Assembly: GCA_905220665.1 (NCBI GenBank) | Contig: CAJNAR010000163.1 | Span: 186,001-250,000, forward strand | DNA: 64,000 bases | Source of the DNA: Albugo candida | Taxonomy: Eukaryota; Oomycota; Peronosporomycetes; Albuginales; Albuginaceae | Direction of reading: 5' to 3' | Shown: positions 53,471 to 64,000 of the stretch, piece after piece | Numbering within the stretch: position 1 is the first letter of the stretch | Layout: the number at the start of each line of letters is the position of its first letter | Made by a program: the position numbers and the translations under genes | Notes under the pieces: generated by a model | The model's database searches: none | Told to the model about the DNA's origin: nothing | Seen by the model: only the letters and a program-made list of their open reading frames with translations

Positions 53471-54514
53471 ATGACCAGTCTCGGTGAAGTTTTATTGGGT
53501 GTTTCTGCTCCGAGCGAGCAAAGATCACACAGCAACAAGATAGTGTGCTCATCCCTGCGATGGGGAAGAGATCCAAGAAATGTGATTTTACGACAGCATT
53601 CTAATGGGACTTCCGTTCTAGTGGACGCGGAGAATATCTGCCAGTATTTTGATGAGATTGCCAGCTACCAATTATCGTGTCACAGCAACAACAGCTTGAG
53701 AATAGTAGACATGACGGAATCTGTCCGTACCACCTTGCCGCAGTCAAGTCAGAAAAGGCACAAGCACGGCTTGTTCGCATCCGCAGAGGAATATCAGCGA
53801 ACTTCTCGGTACATTAGTGAATTACTTACGGAAGCATTGAAAGAAAATGCTGGACGTCACGAGCATACTCATATAACTCAACAGCCCTTGTTCGCCAGGA
53901 AGCCTGAAAAGTTAGTCGAAGACAGCTTTAGCCAAGATGAAGCCGAGGCTGTCTGCCAGGTGCAAAACACGTCGTCTACACTTTCTATTACAAAATATGA
54001 AGACATAGCTAATAGATCACTCGATCTTTCGGGGAATGAAAGCCAATCGTTCAGCGTAGAATGCCCATTACAGCTCCGACAGCCTACGAGCGTGTCTCGA
54101 GATTTTTCTCGACCGCAGATACAAAATTTCTACAAATTAGCAGTATCCTCGCACTGGAAGTCGGAAGGACGTCGTCTAAATCACTTTCCATTTGCAATGG
54201 GTAAGACGTCTGTCATCACCTCGAAAATGCCTCTTAGACCGAACTCTTTCGGAAAGATGAGTACAGATGCTAATATAGCCAAGATACAAAAAGAAAACTA
54301 TTCTCGAGCGCAAAGAATAAGACCGTTTATCAGTCATGGGACACGAAGTACAAAAACAGGAATAGGCACAACGGAAGATATGCTTCATGCGCACAAGAAA
54401 AAGAATGTACAAACAAGCGCGAAGGAAGAAAAGCGCAAATTTAGAGCCCGAGTCAAAGAGCTTGTGAATACCGTTAGTCTCAGTCGTACAACAGGCTGCG
54501 AAGCACACAAATGA
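53471..54514 (+). CDS. Hypothetical protein
   Basis: 347 aa from the first in-frame ATG (53471); the frame is open 19 codons further upstream to a TAA, without an ATG. Unrecognised. Polar, Ser/Gln/Arg-rich, largely disordered in appearance, with a charged helical C-terminus (KEEKRKFRARVKELVNTVSL). The segment SAEEYQRTSRYISELLTEAL could form an amphipathic helix. No domain, signal peptide or membrane segment. An unbroken 347-codon frame supports a gene; function unknown. Confidence 0.6.
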   Translation: MTSLGEVLLGVSAPSEQRSHSNKIVCSSLRWGRDPRNVILRQHSNGTSVLVDAENICQYFDEIASYQLSCHSNNSLRIVDMTESVRTTLPQSSQKRHKHGLFASAEEYQRTSRYISELLTEALKENAGRHEHTHITQQPLFARKPEKLVEDSFSQDEAEAVCQVQNTSSTLSITKYEDIANRSLDLSGNESQSFSVECPLQLRQPTSVSRDFSRPQIQNFYKLAVSSHWKSEGRRLNHFPFAMGKTSVITSKMPLRPNSFGKMSTDANIAKIQKENYSRAQRIRPFISHGTRSTKTGIGTTEDMLHAHKKKNVQTSAKEEKRKFRARVKELVNTVSLSRTTGCEAHK

Positions 54515-57500
54515 TGGCAAGTGACTAAATCTTGTATTCGACAAGTTTTGGATACCATTTATCAGAAACATGCGAACGGAGCCATCCGCTTGCAATCCTT
54601 CTTACCCGATAGGAAGATGCGACTTCATGATATTAATTGCAGTTTTAATCTTCTCCTCTTGAAAAGCCAAGAATGCTATCAATTCTGGAAGCCGCTATCT
54701 CACGAATTTCACGAGTATGAGTAGCTTGTCACTCGCACCTTGCTTCTTCTGCGCTAACGATCTGGCCATCTGGACAAGCCAATTCGTATCGATGCAGCCT
54801 GTATACTGAATTTCAAATCTGATCGTGCACCCTATATCATACATTTTCTCCATCTTTGGAAGAAGTACTGGGATAGAGATGTCTCAATTGGCATGAAGCA
54901 GTACACAACGATCTCGCATGATTGCGCCGCCTGGCTTCAAGACCGGATACGTAACGAGTAATTTATATGTCCAGATGATGATCAACGTCATCGAAACGGA
55001 AAGAAAGTTTGCTAAAAAAAAGATGTAGTTTCTGTACGAATGGCACAAGATTCTAAATGGTAGTATGGGTAGGACTAAGCGCCATGATCTATATTAGAGA
55101 AATGTATGTAGATTAAGGATCCCATATCTTTGGGCTCTATTTCGCCAGACACTTGAGGTTCTTGTATCGTACGATTTTGGAAGAGTCCGTTGATTGCAAT
55201 CAAATCTCAGCAGCGTTCATGACTATATCGACACCGACAAGGCATCTGCAGTCGCTACCTACAAATAAGTTTGTCAGCACCGTACTAGAAATATCAGGAA
55301 GAATATTTCTAACTGGGTAATGGTTCGTCCACTCTTGCAATCGTGAGTAATCAATTAAGCGTTCGTCAAAATCATATCTTCCTTAAGAGTACATTCGCGA
55401 GTGCCGTTAGCAGCGACAAAATTCGCCAATGTGACGGACCAGAGGACCAGTACTGTTCTCCGTCCATCACTACAAGCACATCACATCAAAAAAGACTCAA
55501 TCTCTACTATTCTGCATCTTTCATCGCGGGGTGGCCATCGCTATAGAAACCGTTGACGACATCAGAATATGTTAAATACTAGCAATTTAGGCTACAGAGA
55601 GCTCATTACTAGCATCTCCAAGTTGGTGGGGGAAAAAGCTCTAATCAATGCAAACATGTAATGTCCGCTTTACACAGCATAACGCCAAATTAAATGTCAC
55701 TTTTAAACGGATGCAGGTATGTGTGAATGTGTGGGAACTTCATCGACATCGCGGGCATTGATCGGAATTCCACAACTGTACCCAAAATTTATAAGCTTCA
55801 CGACTTGAAACAAATTGCGGTGGCGTGTGGAGAGTTCTTTACTACAGTGCATTGAATTAGCATGTCTGAGGTTCGCAATGTTTCAATTTGTATATCGCGT
55901 CATATTTGTCGCAATGGTGTCACAACGAACTTGATTTGGAGCGAGGATGTGGGCTTGAAATGTACAGCCCCATTTAGACGTACCACAAAATAGTAATGGC
56001 TTCTACTTTGCATGCATTATTGCTCGCTGGAACAAAATGAGCATTACGTTTTCATTGTTCCTCTTTTCAGTTTTCTACTAATGATGCAGACCTGCTTCTA
56101 CTACCAGATGGATGTTATATAATCATACGAGCTGACAGCCTTTAATCGGGTGCTTCAAGACTGCAGACAATGTGTGATGCTCACTCTTACAAATCTTCAA
56201 AATCTTCGTAAATGATAGCCAACACACTTTTATATTATCATAATCTCAATGCGCTACAGCGAGTTATTATCATCAGAAGCAAGTGAACGAGCGACAGCTC
56301 CGCATGATTGTATGAACCTGAAGATATGTGTCAAATGTTTCGTGGAGTACGTCGACATTTAATAGATAGGCTCTCATCTGTGATAATTGTCTTGGTGCAC
56401 CTTTAACTCTGTAAGTTTGTGGTATTTGTGTATCTTGTCCACTTCTTGAGCACTGTCACATCTACCATTTGGTTTAGCATGTATCTGGTCCAAACGTACT
56501 GTAGCCTGATCACATCGTGCAGCTCCATAACCTCGTATACTTGTCGACGCTCCAGATCCAATGTGTCGCGGATGCGAGTACTGCAGTTTTTCCAAGTACA
56601 TAGATGCTCTACCAAATGTAAGATGCGGCAGAGTAAAGTGAAAATGCTCAACAGGTGTACAAGTAACACGAACTTATTATGTGGAGGAAGCTCGGAACAC
56701 CTACCAGAATTGTATTGATCGAACTTGCATAATTTTTGTAGTGAATACGTGAAATGACCAGAAACTAAGGCTTTTTGCGTGTAGAGTTGATAGACATGGA
56801 AATTGATTGCTTACGAATGCATGCTCGTTACTTATGATACGGGGATCAATAGAAGAGCATACTGGGTTTGCAGAGCAGTTCGTAACTCATACGAGATACA
56901 TTCGTACATGCATAAAATTAAATCAGAGCGCATGTTCATTTGTCAATGATGAGTGCTCGTGAAATAAGCTCTCGACGCCGGTTGTAGTAGCAACGCCGAG
57001 TTTTAGTATCGATCCTCATTCTCTTTTTGCTACGTTGCTGATGAGACAAAACACATATATGGGATACTGTGTCACATACGCCAAGCTTTGGCTGGTATCA
57101 CCTTTCAATCTGTTGCATCTGGTCTCTACCTGTATGAAGATCAAACAATAATCAGCTACAATTTTTTGTGTGCCCTGCATTTGAAGTAAGACTCTCCATA
57201 AGGAGAATTCGAAGGATTGGGATTCCAAAGTGACAACGATCTAGACCACTTGTCATTGCAAAGATAAGAGAAGTATCCTCTTTTGGTGCATGCGGAGAAT
57301 CTCGGTTCCGCAACTTACTTATCTTATCCTATCAAACAGCTTCTCATAAAGTCTTATTACTGACGCCTTTTCACACCTTTGTTTTCCGGTACGCTATCAA
57401 ACTCTCTTTGAAGATGCCACAAACGCTCATTCTCGACGAAAAGCTAACAAGAAGTTTGAATGAAGCATGATATGGATTCAATTTGGCGATAGAACAAAGG

Positions 57501-60500
57501 TGATATGGTGACAGTTCCTACATGTCACTGAGTCTAAATGTATACAGCTTTGAACGATTGGGTAAAGCTATAGCGAAGACATGCATATCAACAGATCCAC
57601 GCTATTCAGAGACATGTGTGAGGTTATCTAGTAATTGTTGCTGAGCCTGGTCAGCACTTGAAGGCCTCGTTAAAGTTGAGCGATTCAAGTCCAAAAAGTC
57701 GTTCTTTTTCTGATTAGTAAAATGTCCTGATCCAGGCACTATTTCCCCATCATGATGAGGCCATTCGTATTGCCTTGATTACAAAATTTATCATCTGTTG
57801 CGATGCTTTACACTTGGGCTGATGGTTCCAAACTGCAATGAGAATTTTCGGGATTACTTAAATTGTTTAGAGACCGTACACTTGACTTGATAATGTTCTC
57901 TAGGTGTCTTTCACCATTCGGGATGTTGTTTTTGACTAAAGCTGCTAAAGCTGCAATCTACTTTCCATTCTTAAAAGGTCTTTATCCTAATCGGATTTGT
58001 AAGAGCAGACCATCATCTCAATACTTTGCCACTCGTGGTTTTCAAATACATGAATTGTGTAGTGTCACTTCTGTTTTGTCATAATATGGAAATAATTGGT
58101 AGTGATTTTGTGAGGAAAAGGTCACATTATCACGGTTCAGGTCGGCTGCAACGACACAATCACTCTTCCGTATTTAGATGTAGCTGACATTGATAGTACT
58201 GTGTGAGCTTTCAAAGAGGGAAAAAGTGTGACAATTATCGAAGCTAGAATAAAAAACCCTCGGGCATGGTTGCCTGAAGCACTTCGGGAATGAGATGTTC
58301 TTCGTAGGGAAGGATGGAGCTTGCGATGCGTCATGAATAAAAAAGTTGAATCTCTTGGCCAGATAACATCGCCTCGTCTAAACGGTTGACTATTACGCGT
58401 TCATTATGAGCAGTTGATCAATGGTTATGCTTTAAGAAATTCAATAAGAGTAGAGTTGCACTTTGCTACCTTCAATAGACTTACCCGAATTTTTTTCCGA
58501 CGGGAATGTTTCGTAGAAATAGAACAAACTTGTATGTAGCTTAGAATTATATCATGGTGATCCCTTGTGCTAAGTTAATATAATCAATTGGGAATACTTC
58601 ACAGCCTTTAAAGTTATTTTTACATTAGTCTAAACATTGTTAAATGAACGATAAGCCTAATATCACTTGTTGATTTATTAGTTTTTTTCAATAGTTGCAA
58701 ACTCGCTTGAATAATGACAAGACTTACTTATCATTACAATTCATACTGATGCTTCCTGCCAGAGCTATGGATGTACAAGATAATTTAGACTATCATCATG
58801 CCACAACGATTGATCTGGAAACAAGATGTCAGCACAACAGCATCTGGACGTGTACTTCTCCCTATCGCCTCCTTCGGAGAGGAAGCTTCACCACTAAACG
58901 AAAAGTTACTGAACATCCCTCGCTTAAATGGCAGACCAGCGGAGTTCTAGAAGTCTCGCCTGTCCGTAACTACGATTTATTGAATCTCGGGAGATGTTTT
59001 GCTTCTATGGCAACCATGCTAAAAAAGAAGGCACCTTGTGCATTCCTCACATCCAATGAGATTTTTTTGCTCATTGGAACAAGCATTTGCTCTTTGACTC
59101 TTTTCCACAGGAAAGCGAGTGTATGTTTTGTTCATAAGGATCACCTCGTAAATGCTGCCAGACGAAGGTCAGCGGTCGGAAAATCTCGAATTATATTCAT
59201 ATGACGCAATGAGTGAATTATCCGACCAAAAAACAGGCCTCCAGCCAGAAGCATTGATTGTTTGGCCTCACCAAATAAAACGGCATGGGTAAGCCTCTTT
59301 ATACGAGGAAGAGTCAGAGTTGACGCTGATTGACGAGTAGACCAAAGATCTCAAAGATTGACAATGAATGTTGTTTAAAGAGTTATGTTTTCCATTTGGA
59401 TAAAGGCCAGTTTTTAGATTGTTAATAGTCAGATTAAAAAAAATATTTGATAGTCGGTCCAAGTTCATCTAAGCTGATCATTTGCAATGCTTGAAGGGCA
59501 TAAACATATTTTTTCTCGTTCGTACCGATAGGCAGCAGAAGTTACATACCGGCTGAATAGAGTCGATAGTTTGTGTGCATTTTACATTCAAGAAGTTCAT
59601 ATCGAGTCAATCAGATACAAATCAGGGCCAAAATTTTTTTTAAAGGAAGCAGACATTGAAGTGAAAAGCAATGGAGCATTTTTTGCCAGTTTTGCATCCA
59701 ACTGATGAGCAACGTTCTTGTATGTCGCATTGTTACATAAGCTTATCCATTCATCAAATCCCTTTTGGGAAAATTTAGTCATCTTGAAGCTTCCTTCCGT
59801 AGACACTGCTTATGATCCGAGAAATTGAAACGTGTATTCGGCCGTGATTTTCATTTGGAAATAAGATCTATCCAGGCGAATGTGTTATTAGTTCCCGGAT
59901 CACTTTGCCTACACTCCTAGATTGTGCGTGCTGATTGATGAATTATAGTGTGAGTGCTAGTATCAACCATCACTCAAGGATTCCAAAATTCAGCTGAAAC
60001 TGAGCCGTTGTCTTGGAGTATGTCCATCAGCTGGTGAAACAGCTCATGATTTTCCGGGAAGCGCGTGGTATTTTGTACAGAGTGATATGGCTTGTGAATA
60101 TGTGAAATAACTATGCTTAAAATATCGGTGAGTAGCTTTGTACTAAAAAGCTTCGGTTCCTTGCGATGCGGCTACTTGTCAATTAAACATAGGAGTCGCT
60201 GCTGTACAAGCCAAATCGTCTTATGTTCCAATCTTTGAATCAAAAGATTTGGATTTGGAGCAAATGTTCTATCACTATCTGTAGCTGATGCTTAGCAATA
60301 CACCGCGTCAACCTTACCACATTACAGGTGTTTCTCATTACAAAGCCAAAGATGTAGTTAATGTCAGCTTCTGCATGGCATGCACATGCATACGCACTCA
60401 AAAGTGCTGACTACGGCCGTATTGGAATACGATCAAAATGGTAGACACTGGCGATAACAATGTCTCACTCAAAGTGATCATTGCATTGAATCTTGTTAGA

Positions 60501-62850
60501 AGTGCTTTCCAGTCGACCCAATGCTTTCACAAAAACGGAGTAGACCTTCTGCCCAACTCGTACACGGCTCAAGCCAATCCCTCGTATCAAAGTTACCCCG
60601 GGGTTTGACGTTTTGCATGTTTTTTAGGATATCAGTGTTAGGCGCAGTACAAAAGTAGGCAAACTTTATGCGCAAGGAAGAGAGTTGAGGAACTAATTTT
60701 ACATGTATGCGAGCAGAACACTAATACATCGACCGTTCTCGCAGTAAGGATTCCTGGTCTTAATGTTGCAATCGATATGACGAATACGTTTATAAGTACT
60801 TTCAGGTTGCCACAAAGAAACGCGATTGGCATATGGCTTCCTGGGTCGTTGTTGGTCTTTTCAGTAAAGATGCTTACCGAGTGGCGCTGTGATGAAATAA
60901 ATACCTTTCCTCGGCAGGCGGTTTCCTATTTGCGTCAAAAAGTGCAGCTAGTTGCCCATCCATGTCTGGAGATGGACTTCTCCACGTGTGCTTTCTACAA
61001 AAATAGATCAAGTTCGGACCCAAGCAGAGGATCTCTCTACACGCTTCACGTGATGATCGAACTTACATCTTCGTCGCATCAATAATTATTATTTTTTAGC
61101 CGAACTCCTTGCCGTGACTTCTTCGTGTCGTAGGATATTGATTGTTGCATAATATGCTGACTCAACATCAGATTGGCTATGTAGTGGAAGCTTTCTTTGA
61201 GGTGCTTAAATCTAGTCGTCTACCAACTTCTATCTGATCGTTGCAGACCGGATGATGATGACAGCTTATCGATCGAATATGCCACCCTCCCAGAAATTAT
61301 GAATCTTCGAAGGCGTCCGTTATTGTTTCGCATCAAGCCGCTTCAACTTTGATTGCTTCGACTTGTTGAACGTCATGTATTCCAACTGGAACACAGTAAA
61401 TCTTACGATGATGTGCGCTTACTTTCAAATTAACACCTCTAAAAAACTGGCGATAGCATGAGGTCAATAACTTATCCTCAACTAATTGGGTAAAACATTC
61501 ATCAAAACATACCATTTTGCCTACAAACAAATAAGTCTTCTATCTCCATCTCGTTGTTCCCATCTTAGCACAACAGCTAATCTTCCTCTTGCACTGCCTT
61601 CATTCTTTGGTAAAGGGTTCAATTCGCGGGGGAAGAGATCTTGGTCTATTTTATGCAGTTTGCGATGGCGTGAGGAAAGCTAACATTGCCGCTTAACAGC
61701 TCTCAAGCAATTCAGCGAGTTTTGGTGCAAGTTGCCTAGTTGCTTTGTATAAAATGAATAGCGTGTTTTCCCTTTCCATTTTTCGTGCAATATCAAAACG
61801 TGTTAATATCACAGAAAATGGTCTTTTGATACGTCATCCAGACCTATAGTACTGGATTATCGCGAAATTGATTAAAGAAGCAAGCTATGCCATTTCCATT
61901 GCAATGGGAGAACGTACCTGGGACAATAAAGACGAATACAATTTTAGTACATGACAAACGGAGCAATCACCACACAAAGCTTGTAGTGGCACCAGCAAGA
62001 AGAAATATTGAAAATTGGCTTTAGTAAAACAGAGAGCTGTCACTCTGGCGCCCATTAAACTCTGTACTAGAAGTCATAATCGAGCTGGAATTGAGGCACA
62101 CATGAGAAAGAGCTATATGCCACATATATCGCCCATCGAAATGGAACGGACCCTTACTCTGAGCCCCTACTTGCTGGGTGTAAAAGGAATAGAAGCGTTG
62201 CACTTCCATCATCTCTGCTCATTTATCAGCCTTGTTATCTCCGTTCTATTTTAGTTAATGACCAAAAGTAAACTGGCAGCGTTTGTATGCACAACTCTAC
62301 TGACCTGAGGCCAATCTGCGATGCTCAGCTTTTTCAAAGCATCAGATGCTGCCAAAAGTAAAGCCCATACAATTGTATAGACTTATGATTTCCAATAGAA
62401 GACCAATACCCAGTGATAGATAAACATCGCTGCAGTCAAATGCTTTCTGATTGCATTTATTTGAATGAAGTTACAAAGCGCAAGTCGCTCATCTTTTTGC
62501 CAATGTCACGCAGAGTACGTCAACTTCGAACTCGATTGCCCGAATGCATCCCGGCTTTAGTAAATTTCGTATAACAGCACCACATAGTTTTGCGAGCGAG
62601 ACGTTATGTTATCTGATGCATAGTCATTTGCATTCGTATACTTCTCCTTCCTTATTGTGTCCATCTCTTTGTCTACAAGACAATTCAGTGGAAACAGCAC
62701 CTTTTCGACACGTGATGCTCTTATTGGAAGCAGCGTTGCGTCCATTGACGATGACCTTTGCACGTCCGACATCTAACGATGCAACACTTACATCGAATTC
62801 CCGCATGATGTTCCTGCTACTGAATCCATATGGCGAACGACCAAAATACC
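54515..62850. other. 8-kb gene-poor region
   Basis: Long AT-rich stretch without recognisable genes on either strand. It holds scattered short open frames only (for example 59597-59806 on -, 69 codons beginning MSTEGSFKMTKFSQKGFDEW, and 60777-61085 on +, 102 codons). I saw no reverse transcriptase, transposase or long direct repeat. It may be decayed repeat sequence or contain small multi-exon genes that cannot be seen by eye. Confidence 0.45.
58749..59204 (+). CDS. Hypothetical ORF in gene-poor region
   Basis: 151 codons from ATG (MLPARAMDVQDNLDYHH), the longest frame of the 8-kb desert. It contains one hydrophobic stretch near residues 103-117 (FLLIGTSICSLTLF) and a basic tail (NAARRRSAVGKSRI). 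No N-terminal signal peptide and no known domain. It could be a real small membrane protein or chance; nothing around it helps decide. Confidence 0.25.
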   Translation: MLPARAMDVQDNLDYHHATTIDLETRCQHNSIWTCTSPYRLLRRGSFTTKRKVTEHPSLKWQTSGVLEVSPVRNYDLLNLGRCFASMATMLKKKAPCAFLTSNEIFLLIGTSICSLTLFHRKASVCFVHKDHLVNAARRRSAVGKSRIIFI

Positions 62851-64000
62851 TCAGGAGCACCATTTAGATGAGGAGATTGTAGTGGATGCAGAGTTCGAAC
62901 AAGAGACTGAATTGAGCAGCGGACAAACTGACGCTTCTGAATTCGACTCCAATATCGTAATGCAGATAAAATCATCACTAATGTATCTTCTTTCTTTTGA
63001 AAACCACCAACACAAGTACACGCAAATGATGCTCGAATCATATGAAGGTATCTGCAAAATTTTGTGGAGGTAATCATTCGTGGAACATATGCCTCTGGAG
63101 AAACTGCCACTTATGATAGAAATACTGTATCTCCATTTGATTCTGCAATATCATTTGTTCCTTTCGCGCGATCGTATCCACCAAATCTTCCATTTCCTTT
63201 TTATTCTTTCCCACAGCTATACAACTTGCGTTATCTTCCGATTTGGCAGGGGAATCGGGCAGGAATTTCACCGCAATGGCGCGTTTGGATGCTAACAAGC
63301 GACGTGCAATGGCACCCGCATCATCCGAATTGTTACCGTCCCCAGTACGAGATGGCACTGATGCTTTGATTTTCGTTTCTGAGCGACATTATCGACAGAT
63401 TTTGCATCCGCTAAACGCTGTTTCGAGCGCTTCTCTTTATGCTGATCAACATGGCATTCTTCAGGCCTGACGCCACTGCGGTCACGGGGTACTTTTACTG
63501 ACGAACCATTAGTTGGTCTTGAGCGCTGTTTTGGCCGCGACGAATGCTGACCATGTTTCGTTTCTCGCTTCCAATGTCTTTTTTCCGGTTGAGTACCTTT
63601 TGCTTTCTCAGGCGCTCGGACAAGCGATACTCCATGCTTTCTGACATTATCGTCTCCAATTGTTTGACTTGGTGTCGACGCAGGTCGTGTACCCGGTGGA
63701 ATGCTTGCTGCACTTTGAGTTCGATGCGGCGCAGACAAATGACTCGTTTCTCGTGCATTTATTTTATGCATTTGCCTCCCTTGATCTGCACGTTTGGCCA
63801 TGTGTGTGCGCCTGAGTGACGTATCTCCGACAGATGACATATTTCCGATTCGTACGAGTTGAAAACACGCATCACAGACGCGCTGTTTGTCTATTGATAG
63901 AGAAGAAGGTATTCGAACCCTTCTTCGAGAATGCGACCCACACATCGAAATTCCACAAAATTTCGACAGTAATGTCGGAGTCGAAATGGAGAGAAAAATG
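62851..64000 (-). CDS. FYVE zinc-finger protein, 5' part beyond the window
   Basis: The frame enters from the right edge with the second half of a FYVE finger: KFCGISMCGSHSRRRVRIPS and then KQRVCDACFQLVR, the zinc ligands and R-rich loop that in FYVE domains bind PI3P on endosomes. The first half lies outside the window. After the finger comes a basic, Ser/Lys/Arg-rich linker, then VPSRTGDGNNSDDAGAIARR ... EDLVDTIARKEQMILQNQME, a short coiled coil. Exon borders at 63126/63051 (74-nt intron) are phase-consistent, and a further 44-nt intron leads to a stop at 62851. The junction between linker and coiled coil (about 63350-63480) needs a frame change; a 53-nt phase-1 intron fits but is not certain. 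FYVE families are expanded in oomycetes. Confidence 0.65.

Noticed and set aside
1..64000. tRNA, rRNA and CRISPR features
   Set aside because: No TPsiC-like box paired with an acceptor stem, no rRNA-like sequence and no regular spacer repeats were found by eye; a covariance-model search would be needed to exclude tRNAs.

Overview
The window reads as nuclear DNA of an oomycete (water mould, stramenopile). The evidence is compact eukaryotic genes with short GT-AG introns (mostly 47-77 nt), a gene set that includes flagellum-associated families (WDR54, roadblock dynein light chain), FYVE and DEP domain proteins and MLO-like membrane proteins, and a retroelement-rich island carrying secreted-protein ORFs like those of plant-pathogenic oomycetes. 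The composition looks intermediate in GC, which would suit an Albugo-like genome, but the genus is inference. No bacterial operons, CRISPR arrays or rRNA genes were seen, and tRNAs were only searched by eye.

Layout. 1-6418: C-terminal part of a giant ubiquitin-specific protease. 6419-8916: no resolvable gene. 8917-11666: three tightly packed spliced genes on + (F-box protein, WDR54, roadblock dynein light chain). 12074-20598: two tandem duplicate pairs of multi-pass membrane proteins on -, first two AAAP amino acid permeases, then two MLO-like proteins with EF-hand-like tails. 21284-25484: a DEP-glutathione-peroxidase fusion lacking the peroxidatic Cys, a mitochondrial carrier and an HSF transcription factor. 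26349-29784: a coiled-coil gene with at least twelve introns. 30397-32076: acetylornithine deacetylase in seven exons. 33548-37352: membrane-anchored diacylglycerol kinase, convergent with an organellar RF2-type release factor.

37353-45759 is an accessory island: a 22-bp perfect palindrome, two diverged direct copies of a roughly 1-kb unit that encodes a short signal-peptide ORF (one copy split by a non-LTR retrotransposon relic), and between them a 261-aa predicted secreted protein with a repetitive upstream region. 45760-54514 returns to ordinary genes: myo-inositol oxygenase, a ZnF-UBP ubiquitin protease with an apparent ubiquitin-like insertion, and three unrecognised proteins. 54515-62850 is an 8-kb gene-poor stretch. 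The window ends inside a FYVE-finger protein on -.

I spliced genes by hand, requiring GT-AG ends, phase continuity and, where I recognised it, agreement with the known family sequence. The NAOD, WDR54, roadblock, DGK, RF2, ZnF-USP and coiled-coil models are continuous in frame over the parts given. The F-box 3' end, the coiled-coil 5' end and the FYVE internal junction are unresolved. No single novel multi-gene system stands out. The strongest leads are the Cys-less DEP-GPX fusion, the MLO/EF-hand pair and the effector-like island.
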